64,000 bases of DNA from Yersinia rohdei ATCC 43380 (GCF_000173775.1 NZ_ACCD01000009.1:1-64000); one strand, 5' to 3'. Shown: positions 36,035 to 49,451, numbered from the stretch's first letter. Made by a program: numbers and translations. The notes: a model not told the origin generated them from the sequence alone.

Positions 36035-38335
36035 TTAATGCTGTTTTGCTTTCCCTCGGGTAGCACCTGAGGGCTTATTGACCGGCGCGCTATTAGTGCC
36101 GGTTTTGCTTTTACCCTGCTGATTACCTGATGACTTAAGCACTGATGAGCCAGTAGCTGCCGGCCCTTTTTTACTCGTAGCCACTTTCACCGCAGGCGCT
36201 GCATTGACTTGCCCACCTGGCTGGCGTTGGCGAGTAATTGACGTGTGCTTAGTCAGTGCCGGAGTATGCTGGCGATAGGCGCGGCGCGCTTCACGTTGCT
36301 CTTCCAACGTTGCAGCCGGAACCAAACATTCACGGCGACTGCCAATTAAATGTTGCAGACCCATCTCTTCTAATGTCGTGCGAATCAGCGGCCAGTTAGC
36401 CGGATCATGGTAACGCAGCATGGCCTTATGCAACCGCCGTTGGCGATCGCCTTTCGGCACAACAACATCCTCACTCTTATAATCCACTTTCCCCAGCGGG
36501 TTCTTACCGGTGTAATACATGGTAGTGGAGTTAGCCATTGGGGATGGATAGAAGTTTTGCACCTGATCCAAACGGAAGCGGTTTTTCTTCAACCAAAGAG
36601 CCAAATTAACCATATCTTTATCTTCCGTCCCCGGATGCGCGGAGATGAAATACGGGATCAGATATTGCTCTTTACCCGCCTGCTTGGAATAGGTATCAAA
36701 CAGCTCTTTAAAGCGCTGATAGCTGCCCATCCCCGGTTTCATCATTTTGGAAAGTGGCCCTTCCTCAGTATGTTCCGGTGCAATTTTCAAATAGCCGCCC
36801 ACATGGTGGCTGGCTAATTCCTTGATATAACGCGGATCTTCCACAGCCAGATCGTAACGAACCCCTGATGCAATCAGGATCTTTTTGATCCCTTTCAGAT
36901 CACGCGCCCGCCGATACAGAGAAATAGTCGGCTGATGGTTAGTATCCATATGCTGGCAAATTTCAGGATAAACACAAGACGCGCGGCGACAAGTTTGCTC
37001 AGCCCGTGGTGACTGACAACGCAGCATATACATGTTAGCCGTTGGGCCACCAAGATCAGAGATAATGCCGGTAAAGCCAGGGACTTTGTCGCGAATTTCT
37101 TCAATTTCACGAATAATTGAGTCTTCTGAGCGGCTCTGAATAATCCGCCCTTCGTGTTCAGTAATTGAACAGAATGAGCAGCCGCCATAACAGCCGCGCA
37201 TGATATTGATTGAGAAGCGAATCATATCATAGGCAGGAATGGGTGATTTTCCATAGGATGGGTGTGGCACGCGCTGGTAAGGGAGCGCAAAGACACTGTC
37301 CATTTCTTCGGTACTAAGCGGAATAGCCGGTGGGTTGATCCAGATATAGCGATCGCCATGTTTTTGCATCAAAGCCCGCGCACAACCGGGGTTAGTTTCA
37401 TGATGCAAAATCCGTGAGGTATGGGCATATAACACTTTGTCTGCTTTCACTTTTTCATAGGATGGCAGCAAAACATACGTTTTTTCCCACGGCTTTGGTT
37501 TAGCTGCTTGCACGGTGATCGGCTTGGCTTCCGGTTCCGGAATACTGTCCGTCGCACAGGGCAAATCTTCGCCATACGGATTAGGGATAGCTTCAATACG
37601 GCCCGGTTTATCCAGACGAGTTGAATCTACACCACTCCAGCCAGGCAATGCGGTCTTACGCATCACGACAGTATTGCGAACATCTTGAATATCAGCGATT
37701 TTCTCGCCATTTGCCAGGCGGTGCGCCACTTCCACCAAAGGCCGTTCACCATTGCCATACACCAGCATGTCCGCTTTGGCATCAACGATAACCGAGCGGC
37801 GCACGGTATCTGACCAATAATCATAATGAGCAATGCGCCGTAAGCTGGCTTCAATACCGCCGAGCAATACCGGTACATGGCTGTAGGCCTCCTTGCAGCG
37901 CTGGCTGTACACCAACGTGGCTCGGTCTGGCCGCTTACCGCCTTCATTATCCGGTGTGTAAGCATCATCATGACGCAACTTTCGATCTGCGGTATAGCGG
38001 TTGATCATCGAGTCCATATTGCCAGCGGTAACCCCGAAGAATAGATTCGGTTCACCCAAGCGCATAAAATCGTCTTTATTTGTCCAATCTGGCTGAGCAA
38101 TAATTCCCACACGGAAGCCCTGAGCCTCTAACATGCGGCCAATAATTGCCATCCCAAAGCTTGGATGGTCTACATAGGCATCGCCAGTGACGACAATAAT
38201 GTCACAGCTATCCCAGCCTAATATGTCCATTTCTGCGCGAGACATCGGTAAAAATGGCGCAGTGCCATAGCATTCAGCCCAATAAGGCTGATAAGAAAAC
38301 AGGTCACGCTCTGGCTGGATCAGGCTGGCACTCAT
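36035..38335 (-). CDS. ygiQ: Radical-SAM protein YgiQ
   Basis: The 766-residue UPF0313 protein has an N-terminal cobalamin-like Rossmann region (about 40-150) and a radical-SAM core. The iron-sulfur triad Cys-x3-Cys-x2-Cys is in [14 protein letters not shown] second cysteine group ([18 protein letters not shown]) may hold another cluster. The last 90 residues are low-complexity, Lys/Gln/Ser/Pro-rich. The substrate is unknown. The start ATG at 38335 gives the family's N-terminal pattern. Confidence 0.93.
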   Translation of the reverse strand: MSASLIQPERDLFSYQPYWAECYGTAPFLPMSRAEMDILGWDSCDIIVVTGDAYVDHPSFGMAIIGRMLEAQGFRVGIIAQPDWTNKDDFMRLGEPNLFFGVTAGNMDSMINRYTADRKLRHDDAYTPDNEGGKRPDRATLVYSQRCKEAYSHVPVLLGGIEASLRRIAHYDYWSDTVRRSVIVDAKADMLVYGNGERPLVEVAHRLANGEKIADIQDVRNTVVMRKTALPGWSGVDSTRLDKPGRIEAIPNPYGEDLPCATDSIPEPEAKPITVQAAKPKPWEKTYVLLPSYEKVKADKVLYAHTSRILHHETNPGCARALMQKHGDRYIWINPPAIPLSTEEMDSVFALPYQRVPHPSYGKSPIPAYDMIRFSINIMRGCYGGCSFCSITEHEGRIIQSRSEDSIIREIEEIRDKVPGFTGIISDLGGPTANMYMLRCQSPRAEQTCRRASCVYPEICQHMDTNHQPTISLYRRARDLKGIKKILIASGVRYDLAVEDPRYIKELASHHVGGYLKIAPEHTEEGPLSKMMKPGMGSYQRFKELFDTYSKQAGKEQYLIPYFISAHPGTEDKDMVNLALWLKKNRFRLDQVQNFYPSPMANSTTMYYTGKNPLGKVDYKSEDVVVPKGDRQRRLHKAMLRYHDPANWPLIRTTLEEMGLQHLIGSRRECLVPAATLEEQREARRAYRQHTPALTKHTSITRQRQPGGQVNAAPAVKVATSKKGPAATGSSVLKSSGNQQGKSKTGTNSAPVNKPSGATRGKAKQH

Positions 38336-38774
38336 GGCAACACTCTTTGAATTGTGAAAAGTTGAGGTGGTTCGGGTTAAGAAATCATCACCGGGCGGCG
38401 ATTATACGCATTTATCCATGAAAAGAGGAAGGATATCTATTTTGAATGTGGAGCCGGGGGTTAGGTTCGTTTGAGATAAGATTAGCAATGGCCATATCTC
38501 CAATGCCTCCACCGCCGAAGGAGTCGCACATGACTCCTGGAGGGAACTCCGCATTAGGGCAAAAATACCTGAGCAATGGCTCGTAACGCCCATAAAATGC
38601 AGAAGACTTACCCGCAGGGCAATATTTCTCACCCGCCGCAGATAAAGGTGGGCCGGCCTGCCCTCCAGCTCGGTTTAAGCGGCGGAGAACAGGGGCACAG
38701 AATATATATTAATCCAAACCTACTGCGCTATTTATGATAGCCCAAACCTTCGCTAATTTATGTTAGCCAAAACC
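38336..38774. other. Intergenic region between ftsP and ygiQ
   Basis: These 439 bases separate two minus-strand genes. The middle part (about 38440-38690) is GC-richer than usual for a spacer and has a minus-strand open frame from about 38692 to 38402 without a proper start context. It includes an inverted repeat, AGGAGTC / GACTCCT, at 38519-38538. It may be a remnant or a dispersed repeat; I cannot identify it. Two related short sequences, AACCTACTGCGCTATTTATGATAG and AACCTTCGCTAATTTATGTTAG in shape, lie near 38715-38770. Confidence 0.35.
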
Positions 38775-40202
38775 TTAACCTATCGTCTGTGCTGCCTGTG
38801 TCACCAACTGCCCGGCTGACCCACGATCCGCCATCTCCAGAGTCTGGCTGTGGAACAAGAAGGGGAAATGCTCGGAAGAAACCTGATTGAAATACACCAG
38901 TAACTCCACATTACCATCAACCCAGACGGTATCTTTCCAGCCACGATCTTCTGCCATCGCCGGTGCGCCATTCACATTCTTCACCAAGAATGAAACACCT
39001 TGAATATGAAATGCTTGTGGCATATCGGCATGTATTGTCCAACGTTCCCAAGTCCCTTGCTGGGCTTGGGCATCCACCCGGCTCATATCCCAGATAACAC
39101 CATTGATGCCGGGCAAATCATCCCCCAAACGGAACTCGCGGGTGCGCACTACACTGCCGTCCAGAATCTGGTCAGACAGCAAGCGCATTGGCAGATTGTC
39201 GGTGACCAAAGGTAATAAACCTGTGGGTTTTAATGTCAGAACCAGGGTAGAAATCAAGATACTTGAGGGTTCAAATAACCCGCGCAGGCGATCCATAATC
39301 CCGGCTGATTCACCCGCCGTAATGGAGACCTCGCTCCCCTGTGACATGTCAATCACCACTTCACGCCGTTCACCCGGTGCTAACGAGAGCTGCTGTACCG
39401 CGACAGGTGCCGGCAGGAAGCCCTGGTCACTGGCGACCACATGCAGCGGACGACCATCACTAAGTTGTAAGGTATAGCGGCGAGCATTGGAAGCATTCAA
39501 TAAACGTAACCGCACCCAACCACGGGAAACTTCAACAAATGGGCTTTGGGCGCCGTTAACCAGCAAGGTATCCCCGATAAAGCCGCCTTTAGCAGGTGGG
39601 TCATATTCCGGAACACCAAAGTTATCCAGCCGTTTATCCTGAATAATAATCGGAAAATCATCAACACCATAATGGCTCGGAAGCGGCATCGCTTTGCTGA
39701 TTTCATCTTCCACCAGCCACATACCAGCCAACCCGTTATAGACATGAGGTGCCATGCGATTAGGCGTGTTGGCATGATACCAACAGGTGGCGGCAGGTTG
39801 CCGTACAGGTAATACCGGAGACCAGTCAACGCCAGGAGAAATCATGCGCGCCGCACCGCCCATCAACGTACCTGGGACTTGCAAGCCGCTGATGGTCATG
39901 GATACCGGTTCAGTCAAACGGTTGCTGTAAATTAGCTTAACGTCATCGCCACTAAAAACCCGGACTGTCGGGCCCAAATACCTTCCGTTAATGCCCCATA
40001 CAGCTGCTTTTTGCCCGCCACTGAATGCCCAATGTGCCCGTTGCAAAGTCAAAAACAGCGGCTGACCGCGGCGAGACTCCAATAAGGGGGGAACAGGTAA
40101 TGAGGGTTGTTGGGTACTATTAGCCTGTGCCCTCAATGGCAGCGAGCCAGCGCCTAGCGCTAAACCCGCAGCCTGAATGAACTGGCGACGACTGAATGAC
40201 AT
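38775..40202 (-). CDS. ftsP: Cell division protein FtsP (SufI), Tat-exported cupredoxin
   Basis: The 475-residue multicopper-oxidase-like protein stabilises the divisome in the periplasm under stress. It opens with a twin-arginine signal (SFSRRQFIQAAGLALGAG), and three cupredoxin domains follow. Copper ligands of true oxidases are largely replaced (for example WYHANTPNRMAPHVYNGL and FPFLFHSQTLEMADRG), as in SufI, so it is probably not an oxidase. I start at ATG 40202, which follows GGAGAAGAT; the longer frame to 40286 would bury the Tat signal. E. coli FtsP has 470 residues. It is downstream of plsC as in E. coli. Confidence 0.94.
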   Translation of the reverse strand: MSFSRRQFIQAAGLALGAGSLPLRAQANSTQQPSLPVPPLLESRRGQPLFLTLQRAHWAFSGGQKAAVWGINGRYLGPTVRVFSGDDVKLIYSNRLTEPVSMTISGLQVPGTLMGGAARMISPGVDWSPVLPVRQPAATCWYHANTPNRMAPHVYNGLAGMWLVEDEISKAMPLPSHYGVDDFPIIIQDKRLDNFGVPEYDPPAKGGFIGDTLLVNGAQSPFVEVSRGWVRLRLLNASNARRYTLQLSDGRPLHVVASDQGFLPAPVAVQQLSLAPGERREVVIDMSQGSEVSITAGESAGIMDRLRGLFEPSSILISTLVLTLKPTGLLPLVTDNLPMRLLSDQILDGSVVRTREFRLGDDLPGINGVIWDMSRVDAQAQQGTWERWTIHADMPQAFHIQGVSFLVKNVNGAPAMAEDRGWKDTVWVDGNVELLVYFNQVSSEHFPFLFHSQTLEMADRGSAGQLVTQAAQTIG

Positions 40203-40540
40203 ATCTTCTCCGTGAAAATCACAATCAAACTTACTGCAAAATTTTGCCTGACTGCGAATAACGCTGAAGGACGGCAAAACGCTCACGACCAGAGTCGTTT
40301 AAATGAAAATCCAAAATTTACTTCAGGCCAAATAATCAGCGCAAAAATAATTGGGTGGTAGGCACCAACATAGCCATTCCCACCCAAGTTGGGCGGCAAC
40401 TGAATAACACATTGGTCAGGAACCTACTTGAACCGCCCCAGTACTCGCCCACAGGGTGAAACCCCTGCACCGGACTCACTCATGAGTTGGGCTAGTATCG
40501 CCGCCAGCACTTTTACACAGTGAAAGAGGCCGGGTATAAC
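40203..40540. other. Intergenic region between plsC and ftsP
   Basis: These 338 bases hold the ftsP promoter. Only short dyads are seen, such as the palindrome ACTCATGAGT at 40478-40487 and CAGGG / CCCTG at about 40452-40467. No gene or regulatory site could be recognised. Confidence 0.45.
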
Positions 40541-41281
40541 TTACTTTTCCGTGGCGGTTTGCTGTGCCTGCTGGGCAATCTCCGCATCGAGCTGCTCAAT
40601 TTTAGCCAGCATCAAATTGCGGCAATGTTCCGACAACTCGCGCACGCGATCTTTGCCATAGCCGGTGGTATCCACTGGCGGCATGATTTCTACAATGACT
40701 TTGCCATTCGACCAACGGTTTAGGTTGATGTTGTTAGTGCTGGAAACACAGATTGGCACAATGGGCACGCCAGCGGCGATGGCAGCATGGAAAGCACCGG
40801 TCTTAAAGGGCAGCAAACCACGTCCACGGCTACGAGTTCCTTCTGGGAACATCCAGATAGATACATTTCTTTTTTTAACCTGCTCAACTACTTGAGCGAT
40901 AGTCCCATGCGCTTTGGCGCGGTTATCGCGGTCAATCAACAGGTTGCCGGTCAGCCAATATAATGGGCCAAATAAAGGCACCCACAGCAAACTCTTTTTA
41001 CCAACAGTGACGGTACCGGACTGCACCACATTCGACATGGTGACCATATCGTAATTATTCTGATGGTTAGCAATATAGATGCAAGTCCCGTAATTCGCAG
41101 CTTCTGCCGGAATTCGCTGTTCTACCGTAATCCCAAACAGCACGGACATCCGGCCAAAAAGATGGGCAAACGTCGCGAGATTACGCGGATTTCGTGGACG
41201 AAACAGGCAATAAATCGAGCCAAATACACACACTAGGACACAATATAAAACAGCCAGTACAGTGCGCAAAATTAATAACAT
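40541..41281 (-). CDS. plsC: 1-acyl-sn-glycerol-3-phosphate acyltransferase PlsC
   Basis: PlsC adds the second acyl chain to lysophosphatidate, giving phosphatidate in phospholipid synthesis. The 246-residue membrane-bound enzyme has an N-terminal helix (2-25), the catalytic His-x4-Asp in ANHQNNYDM, the substrate motif FPEGTRSRGRG and the later VPICVSST. The length agrees with E. coli (245). It lies 169 bases after parC, the E. coli order. Confidence 0.95.
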   Translation of the reverse strand: MLLILRTVLAVLYCVLVCVFGSIYCLFRPRNPRNLATFAHLFGRMSVLFGITVEQRIPAEAANYGTCIYIANHQNNYDMVTMSNVVQSGTVTVGKKSLLWVPLFGPLYWLTGNLLIDRDNRAKAHGTIAQVVEQVKKRNVSIWMFPEGTRSRGRGLLPFKTGAFHAAIAAGVPIVPICVSSTNNINLNRWSNGKVIVEIMPPVDTTGYGKDRVRELSEHCRNLMLAKIEQLDAEIAQQAQQTATEK

Positions 41282-41450
41282 AACAACCTCTTAAACACTT
41301 ACTTATAGACACGTAATCGGCGCTAGTATAACGGCTTCCAAGCAAAATACCGCCAAGATTCCTTACCATCATGATGTTACGCGACAGCGCACGCAAAATG
41401 CGCGCACCGCCTGTTACATTTATTCGCCGCAACCCTAATTACGTTGAATA

Positions 41451-43724
41451 TTACTCTTCGCTGTCTAGTGGTTCTGCCCGTTCTGGGGCATCAACATCAA
41501 CACGATCAATACGTTGCAATCCACGGGGCAGTGGCGAACCTTTCCGACCACGTTCGGCACGGAATTTCTGCAAATCTTCTGGCCGTAAGGTTAGCTTACG
41601 TTTACCGAAATGAAGTGTAATAGATGTTTGAGGAGGTAAAACAAACAGCCATACCAGACGATCTTTACCCGCCGCCGCATCCGGGGCAGGGATTGAGACT
41701 ATCTTATTACCCTTACCTTTTGATAATTCAGGTAAATCTGCAACTGGGAACATCAACATACGGCCAGCTGCTGTAATGGATAACAGCATGTCATCCGGCC
41801 CATAAATTTCCAGCGGCGGCAGCGCTTTGGCATTTTCCGGCAAGGTAATCATCGTCTTACCGGCACGGTTTTTAGCAATCAAATCATTGAAAGTACAAAC
41901 AAAACCATAACCTGCATCTGATGCCATCAAGAGTTTTTGATGCTCCGGTGCCATCAAGACCTGTTCAATAGTGGCCCCCGGCGGCGGTGTTAACTTACCG
42001 GTCAGCGGCTCCCCTTGACCACGAGCAGATGGCAGGGTCAGTGGGTCTAGCGCGTAACTACGCCCGGTCGAGTCAATAAAGACCACCGGCTGGTTGCTCA
42101 TGCCCCTGGCGGCGGCACGGAAACTGTCGCCCGCTTTATAATTTAAGCCCGTCGGGTCAATATCATGACCTTTGGCGCTACGCACCCAGCCCATTTCAGA
42201 CAAGACAATCGTTACTGGCTCAGAAGGCACGATGTCATGGTCACTCATGGCCTTGGCTTCAGCGCGCTCTTTCAGTGGTGAGCGGCGATCGTCACCATAA
42301 GCGGCGGCATCGGCTTGAATTTCTTTTTTAAGCAACGTGTTGAGTTTACGTTCTGATGCCAATAATGCCTGTAACTGATCGCGTTCTTTAGCCAGCTCAT
42401 CTTGCTCCCCACGAATTTTGACCTCTTCCAACTTGGCTAAGTGGCGGAGTTTCAGCTCGAGGATAGCTTCAGCTTGAGTTTCAGAAATCGCGAAGTGCTG
42501 CATCAGCAGCGGCTTGGGTTCATCTTCGGTGCGGATGATATGAATAACTTCATCAATATTTAGGAAGGCAATCAATAAGCCTTCTAAAATATGCAACCGC
42601 TTGAGTACTTTTTCCAGACGATAATTCAGGCGATTACGCACTGTTTGGCGGCGGAAAACCAGCCACTCGGTCAGAATTTCCAACAACCCTTTCACTGATG
42701 GCCGATGATCCAAGCCAATCATATTCATGTTAATGCGATAGCTTCTTTCCAGATCGGTAGTGGCGAACAGGTGGTTCATCACTTGATCTAAATCGACGCG
42801 ATTAGTGCGCGGAACAATTACCAGACGAGTAGGGTTTTCATGGTCAGATTCATCGCGTAAATCCTCAACCATCGGCAATTTTTTAGCGCGCATTTGGCTG
42901 GCAATCTGTTCCAGCACTTTAGCACCAGAAACCTGATGCGGTAATGCGGTGATGACAGCGCTGCCATCTTCTTTCTTCCACAAAGCCCGCATGCGCACTG
43001 AGCCGCGGCCATTCTGGTAAATCTTCCGAATATCATCACGCGGAGTAATGATTTCTGCTTCGGTCGGGAAATCTGGCCCCTGCACAAACTCCAGCAACTC
43101 ATCCAGCGATGTTGCAGGTTTATCAATAAGTGCAATTACCGCTTGTGCAATTTCGCGCACATTATGCGGTGGAATATCGGTTGCCATCCCCACGGCAATC
43201 CCAGTAGTCCCATTGAGCAGGATGTTGGGTAACCGCGCAGGTAGCGTTTTCGGCTCCTGCATGGTTCCGTCAAAGTTTGGCGTCCAATCTACTGTTCCCT
43301 GCCCCAATTCACCCAGCAGCACGTCGGCATATTTAGATAAACGAGATTCGGTATAACGCATCGCCGCAAAGGATTTAGGGTCATCCGGCGCGCCCCAGTT
43401 CCCTTGCCCATCAACTAAGGGATAGCGGTAAGAAAAAGGCTGCGCCATCAATACCATAGCTTCATAGCAGGCACTGTCGCCATGTGGATGGTATTTACCC
43501 AGCACATCACCCACGGTACGAGCAGATTTTTTGAATTTTGCGCTATTGTTCAGCCCCAGTTCGGACATCGCGTAAACAATGCGCCGCTGTACGGGTTTCA
43601 AACCATCGCCGATAAACGGCAACGCCCGATCCATGATGACGTACATGGAATAATTCAGATAGGCGTTTTCAGTAAAGGTGTGCAGCGGTAGGCGCTCTGC
43701 ACCGTCATGAGTCAAATCACTCAT
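41451..43724 (-). CDS. parC: DNA topoisomerase IV subunit A, ParC
   Basis: ParC cuts and rejoins DNA in the decatenase topoisomerase IV with ParE. The 757-residue protein keeps the catalytic tyrosine in AMRYTESRL (Tyr124, E. coli Tyr120) and the GyrA-type core. The quinolone-resistance region reads [12 protein letters not shown], with the sensitive-type Ser84 and Glu88 (E. coli Ser80 and Glu84), so no classical resistance substitution is seen. The C-terminal pinwheel ends in an acidic tail. Unlike E. coli, qseBC does not lie between parC and mdaB. Confidence 0.96.
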   Translation of the reverse strand: MSDLTHDGAERLPLHTFTENAYLNYSMYVIMDRALPFIGDGLKPVQRRIVYAMSELGLNNSAKFKKSARTVGDVLGKYHPHGDSACYEAMVLMAQPFSYRYPLVDGQGNWGAPDDPKSFAAMRYTESRLSKYADVLLGELGQGTVDWTPNFDGTMQEPKTLPARLPNILLNGTTGIAVGMATDIPPHNVREIAQAVIALIDKPATSLDELLEFVQGPDFPTEAEIITPRDDIRKIYQNGRGSVRMRALWKKEDGSAVITALPHQVSGAKVLEQIASQMRAKKLPMVEDLRDESDHENPTRLVIVPRTNRVDLDQVMNHLFATTDLERSYRINMNMIGLDHRPSVKGLLEILTEWLVFRRQTVRNRLNYRLEKVLKRLHILEGLLIAFLNIDEVIHIIRTEDEPKPLLMQHFAISETQAEAILELKLRHLAKLEEVKIRGEQDELAKERDQLQALLASERKLNTLLKKEIQADAAAYGDDRRSPLKERAEAKAMSDHDIVPSEPVTIVLSEMGWVRSAKGHDIDPTGLNYKAGDSFRAAARGMSNQPVVFIDSTGRSYALDPLTLPSARGQGEPLTGKLTPPPGATIEQVLMAPEHQKLLMASDAGYGFVCTFNDLIAKNRAGKTMITLPENAKALPPLEIYGPDDMLLSITAAGRMLMFPVADLPELSKGKGNKIVSIPAPDAAAGKDRLVWLFVLPPQTSITLHFGKRKLTLRPEDLQKFRAERGRKGSPLPRGLQRIDRVDVDAPERAEPLDSEE

Positions 43725-44052
43725 TACTCAATTATCCTCAGACTCTGGAGGCGATCACTGTACGTCAAGATCGGCACCGCAAGTTTATTATCGATTTCTG
43801 TCCGCGATAGTACCTCATCTGCGGGGCCACTGTCACAACCCACAGATAATCTCAACCTTTCATCCTTAGCAGGGATATTTCTCCCCTATCCCAGTAAAAA
43901 AATGTTCATCGCCTTAATTCATCCTTTTTGTTGCTTATTCAGCAACAGTGTTATGCATTATTGCGTATTTTTCTCTGGCGGCGAAACCGTTAGCATACTC
44001 AGCATTCCGGGTTGGGCAGTTTCAAGCCCCCCGCTTCAGAAGGATTATATCA
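43725..44052. other. Divergent intergenic region parC / mdaB
   Basis: These 328 bases must contain both promoters. I recognise no operator, repeat or RNA gene. An open frame continues upstream of mdaB, but without a ribosome site. Confidence 0.4.
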
Positions 44053-44646
44053 ATGAGCAACGTATTAATTATTAACGCAATGAAAGAATTTGCGCACTCT
44101 AAAGGGGCGCTAAATCTCACTCTCACTAATGTAGCTGCCGAGTATCTACAAGAAAATGGCCATCAGGTTAAAATAACCACGGTTGACCAAGGCTATGATA
44201 TTGAAAGTGAAATTGAAAATTATCTGTGGGCCGACACCGTGATTTATCAAATGCCAGGTTGGTGGATGGGCGAACCTTGGATTTTGAAAAAATATATCGA
44301 TGAAGTCTTCACCTATGGCCATGGTCGTCTGTATCAAAGTGATGGTCGTACCCGCTCTGACGCGACTAAAGGCTATGGTTCTGGTGGTTTGATTCAGGGT
44401 AAAAAATATATGCTTTCAGTGACTTGGAATGCGCCACTCGAAGCCTTTAATGACCCAAACCAGTTCTTCGAGGGTGTTGGCGTTGACGGTGTTTATCTGC
44501 ATTTCCATAAAGCCAACCAATTCCTTGGGATGGAACCATTGCCAACATTTATGTGTAACGATGTGATTAAACAACCTGATATTGAGGGCGATATTAATCG
44601 CTACCGTCAGCATCTGGCTGAAAATTTTAACAGCCAGACGGTTTAA
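44053..44646 (+). CDS. mdaB: NADPH:quinone reductase MdaB
   Basis: The 197-residue flavodoxin-like FAD enzyme reduces quinones by two electrons in the cytoplasm, avoiding semiquinones. Typical segments are NVLIINAMKEFAHSKGALN, TVIYQMPGWWMGEPWILKKY and YMLSVTWNAPLEAF. I start at ATG 44053 behind AGAAGGA; this gives the E. coli length (193). It pairs with ygiN, 39 bases on, which acts on the quinol product. Confidence 0.94.
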   Translation: MSNVLIINAMKEFAHSKGALNLTLTNVAAEYLQENGHQVKITTVDQGYDIESEIENYLWADTVIYQMPGWWMGEPWILKKYIDEVFTYGHGRLYQSDGRTRSDATKGYGSGGLIQGKKYMLSVTWNAPLEAFNDPNQFFEGVGVDGVYLHFHKANQFLGMEPLPTFMCNDVIKQPDIEGDINRYRQHLAENFNSQTV

Positions 44647-44685
44647 TTTCCCCGACCCAAGTTGGGCATGACATAAGTTGAGTGA

Positions 44686-44994
44686 ATGATGATTACTGTT
44701 TTTGCAGAAATAAAAGTGAAACCGGGACGCCGCCAAACCGTGTTGCAAGCTATAGAAAAGTTGCGACCGGCGGTACTGGCAGAAGAAGGTTGTGGCGGCT
44801 ATGCACCGATGATTGATGTACCGACTCAACTTGATTGGCAAAAAAACTCGCCGGACTCTATTTTCATGTTGGAAAAGTGGCAGAGTGTTCACCATTTGGA
44901 GCTACATTTGCAAATGGAACACATGCATCAGCATCGTGAAGTGATTAAAGATGATGTACTGGGCGTAAGCATTCATATTCTTGATAACGCTTAG
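44686..44994 (+). CDS. ygiN: Quinol monooxygenase YgiN
   Basis: The 102-residue ABM (dimeric alpha/beta barrel) monooxygenase oxidises quinols and may close a quinone redox cycle with MdaB. Recognisable parts are MITVFAEIKVKPGRR, EEGCGGYAPMIDV and FMLEKWQSVHHLELHLQMEHM. The start is an ATGATG pair (44686 or 44689). A stem (AGGGGAGT / ACTCCCCT, 45014-45053) lies just after the stop and overlaps the end of the facing LysR gene. Confidence 0.9.
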   Translation: MMITVFAEIKVKPGRRQTVLQAIEKLRPAVLAEEGCGGYAPMIDVPTQLDWQKNSPDSIFMLEKWQSVHHLELHLQMEHMHQHREVIKDDVLGVSIHILDNA

Positions 44995-45013
44995 TCCACT
45001 TGCTTGAAATTAC

Positions 45014-45053
45014 AGGGGAGTTAAGGGCGATTACTTAAGCCAATCACTCCCCT
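45014..45053. terminator. Stem-loop between ygiN and the LysR gene
   Basis: An outer 8-bp stem (AGGGGAGT / ACTCCCCT) and an inner TTAAG / CTTAA pairing form a two-part hairpin between the convergent genes, partly in the LysR 3' end. No long T-run follows. Confidence 0.4.
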
Positions 45054-45933
45054 TAATCTGTTCACTGACATAATCCAGGAAACAGGTAATTCGAGCTGCA
45101 AGCTGAGTATTACGATAATAAACCGCATTAATTGGCTGCCAGGTTTCCAATGTTTGGCTGGCCATCACCTCAACTAAACGCCCCGCAAGTTGATCTTCTC
45201 GGGTCATAAAATCAGATAATTCGACGATCCCCTCGCCTTGTAAAGCCAGTAACCGCAGGGTTTCACCGCTGGATGCGGCCAGATTAGGGGTAATTGACGA
45301 GCGCCCGCCGGGTAAATGGGGCAACGACCACTGATTGAGAAATTCTGGCTGGGTGAACCCCAATAGGCTGTGATTTGCCAGCTCATCAATAGTCTGGGGG
45401 GTGCCGTGGCGTTGCAGATAATCGGGGCTGGCAAGGATGCGCACCCGGCTGGCTCCCAGCAAACGCGCATGAATAGTTGAGTCACGTAGCGCGCCGATGC
45501 GAATAGCAATATCCGTGCGTTGCTCAAGTAAATCGATGTTTAGATCATCGGTATTCAGCTCAAGAATAATCTGCGGATATAACGCCCGGAAACCGGTAAT
45601 CATCGGCACAATGACATGCTGCATAAAAGGCGCGGCTGCATTCACCCGCAGCCGCCCTGCGGGCTTCAGTTGCCGCAGAGCAATTTGTTCTTCAGCATCA
45701 TCGACAGCACCGAGGATCTGCCGCGCATGGCCGAGAAACAACTCGCCCTCTTCTGTGAGTTCCAATCGCCGAGTGGTGCGGCGCAGCAATGTCGTCGCCA
45801 GCTTTTGCTCCAGCCGGCTTAATGCACGGCTGATACCCGACGTGGTTTGACCCCGCTGCTCCGCCGCCGCAGTAATAGAGCCGCAGTCAACTACCGAGGT
45901 AAAAGCCTGCAACTCTTCTAACGTCACTTTCAT
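45031..45933 (-). CDS. LysR-family regulator (YafC/DmlR-like)
   Basis: The 300-residue protein has an N-terminal winged helix-turn-helix (residues 1-60: LEELQAFTSVVDCGSITAAA, GISRALSRLEQKL) and a LysR effector domain (90-295) with the subfamily feature LLGFTQPEFLNQW and SGETLRLLALQGEGIVELSD. It resembles E. coli YafC. Its ATG lies three bases after the parE stop, so it is the distal gene of the nudF-parE group, a position empty in E. coli. Its target genes are unknown; the adjacent convergent mdaB-ygiN are candidates. Confidence 0.85.
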   Translation of the reverse strand: MKVTLEELQAFTSVVDCGSITAAAEQRGQTTSGISRALSRLEQKLATTLLRRTTRRLELTEEGELFLGHARQILGAVDDAEEQIALRQLKPAGRLRVNAAAPFMQHVIVPMITGFRALYPQIILELNTDDLNIDLLEQRTDIAIRIGALRDSTIHARLLGASRVRILASPDYLQRHGTPQTIDELANHSLLGFTQPEFLNQWSLPHLPGGRSSITPNLAASSGETLRLLALQGEGIVELSDFMTREDQLAGRLVEVMASQTLETWQPINAVYYRNTQLAARITCFLDYVSEQIKGSDWLK

Positions 45934-45936
45934 CGA

Positions 45937-47928
<1,992 letters not shown>

Positions 47929-47962
47929 TTATTGGCGCGGGTGATGCTTAAACTGCCAGAGG

Positions 47963-48544
47963 TCAAGCTGTGGCTAGCCCTAAAAAAGTTACAATCGGGG
48001 AGAAATAATGATCAAAGCCAACAAAGGCATGATTTCCACCTGATTCTACTGTTTGCCGGCAAGGGGTGTAATAGGCCACCGCTTGGCGGTAATCGAGGAT
48101 TTCATCCCCGGTTTGTTGCAATAACCAGAGCAAATCCGGTGATTCCAACTTTTCAATCTGCATGGCTTTCAGATCGTAAATATGTCGAGACTCTAACACA
48201 TATTGTTGCCCGGTGTAGGGGTTCTCATTTTCCCCCAAATAATCGCTGAGCAGCTCAAAGGGCCGCACTGCCGGGTTAACTACCACCGCCGGAATACTAA
48301 AGCGCTGGGAAAGCCAGGTCGCAAAATAACCACCAAGGGAAGAGCCAACAATACCAATGGATTGCCCGGCTTTATCCATCACGATGCTTTCCAGCATTTC
48401 TGCGGCTTCTGCCGGATAAGGCGGTAATTGTGGTATCAGCATTTCAATATGAGGGTGGTGGTGGTGCAACCAGCTTTTAAAAGTGGTCGCTTTGGCCGAG
48501 CTTGGAGAACTATTAAATCCGTGAATATATAGAAGCGTACTCAT
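47963..48544 (-). CDS. yqiA: Esterase YqiA
   Basis: The 193-residue alpha/beta hydrolase (same length as in E. coli) hydrolyses short acyl esters. The oxyanion region is [11 protein letters not shown], the nucleophile elbow is [16 protein letters not shown], and the catalytic His is in [14 protein letters not shown]. The ATG at 48544 overlaps the cpdA stop by one base (TGATG), fixing the start against a longer frame. Confidence 0.93.
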   Translation of the reverse strand: MSTLLYIHGFNSSPSSAKATTFKSWLHHHHPHIEMLIPQLPPYPAEAAEMLESIVMDKAGQSIGIVGSSLGGYFATWLSQRFSIPAVVVNPAVRPFELLSDYLGENENPYTGQQYVLESRHIYDLKAMQIEKLESPDLLWLLQQTGDEILDYRQAVAYYTPCRQTVESGGNHAFVGFDHYFSPIVTFLGLATA

Positions 48545-49371
48545 CAATAACCATCCGAGTCCATGTCCGGGCAAAACTCATTACTGGCTAACCGACGCAC
48601 TTCAGTTTCAAGTCTTCCATTAGGCAGTAAATCGAGGTAGCGCCATCCCGGTGCCACAGTATCTAGTGTGAAGTTAGTACAGTGCGGTTTGAACTGCACA
48701 CAAGTAGAAGGGCTGGCGAGCAAGCGCTTACCATACCAGTCGAGATCCAAATCCTGATGGATATGGCCGCACAGTAATGTCGTCACGTGCGGATAGCGCG
48801 TCAGCACCGCCGCCAGCATATGCGCATTACGCAAACTGTGCTGGTCAAGCCAAGTACAGCCAGAAGGCATTGGATGATGATGCAATAACACCAGTGTGTA
48901 GCGTTCTGGATGTGCCACCAGGCAACGTTCCATCCACTCCAACTGATGCTCACTCAGCTCACCATAAGGAACACCGAAAACCTGACTGTCTAATAACAGA
49001 ATTTGCCAGTTTTCACCGACCAAAACTTGCTTTGACGGCGCAATGCCAGCATCGGCTAAAGCATCGACCATCGCAGGTTGGAAATCATGATTACCTGGGA
49101 GCCATACGCAAGGGGCAGATAGACGTGAGATACCCTCTGCAAAATTTTTATAAGCAGCGACAGAATGGTCCTGAGCCAAATCACCGGTTGCCACAATAAG
49201 ATCAAAGGGATGCTGCTCCGCAATGATCGCATCCAACACCGCGCGATAACTGCGAGACGTATTCACACCCAGCAGAGTCTCATGCTCGCCCGCGAAGAGA
49301 TGGGTATCTGTTATTTGTAAAATTCTGACCCTGGCCCCACTCGCCATAGGCAGTTTAAACAGGCTTTCCAA
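48544..49371 (-). CDS. cpdA: 3',5'-cyclic-AMP phosphodiesterase CpdA
   Basis: CpdA hydrolyses cAMP to AMP and so lowers CRP activity. The 275-residue metallophosphoesterase (same length as E. coli) has all metal motifs: ITDTHLF (Asp, His), [22 protein letters not shown] and CGHIHQDLD. The gene lies 80 bases after yqiB and is coupled to yqiA. Confidence 0.95.
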   Translation of the reverse strand: MESLFKLPMASGARVRILQITDTHLFAGEHETLLGVNTSRSYRAVLDAIIAEQHPFDLIVATGDLAQDHSVAAYKNFAEGISRLSAPCVWLPGNHDFQPAMVDALADAGIAPSKQVLVGENWQILLLDSQVFGVPYGELSEHQLEWMERCLVAHPERYTLVLLHHHPMPSGCTWLDQHSLRNAHMLAAVLTRYPHVTTLLCGHIHQDLDLDWYGKRLLASPSTCVQFKPHCTNFTLDTVAPGWRYLDLLPNGRLETEVRRLASNEFCPDMDSDGY

Positions 49372-49451
49372 ATGGTGTCCTTGTTTTTGTACCCTTTCCT
49401 ACCCTATTTATCAGGTATCTTTACCCGCTGTAGGTCAGGCTATAAGTCTGT

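Noticed and set aside
43438-43500. Quinolone-resistance change in parC
   Set aside because: The region encodes the sensitive-type Ser and Glu at the positions of E. coli Ser80 and Glu84.
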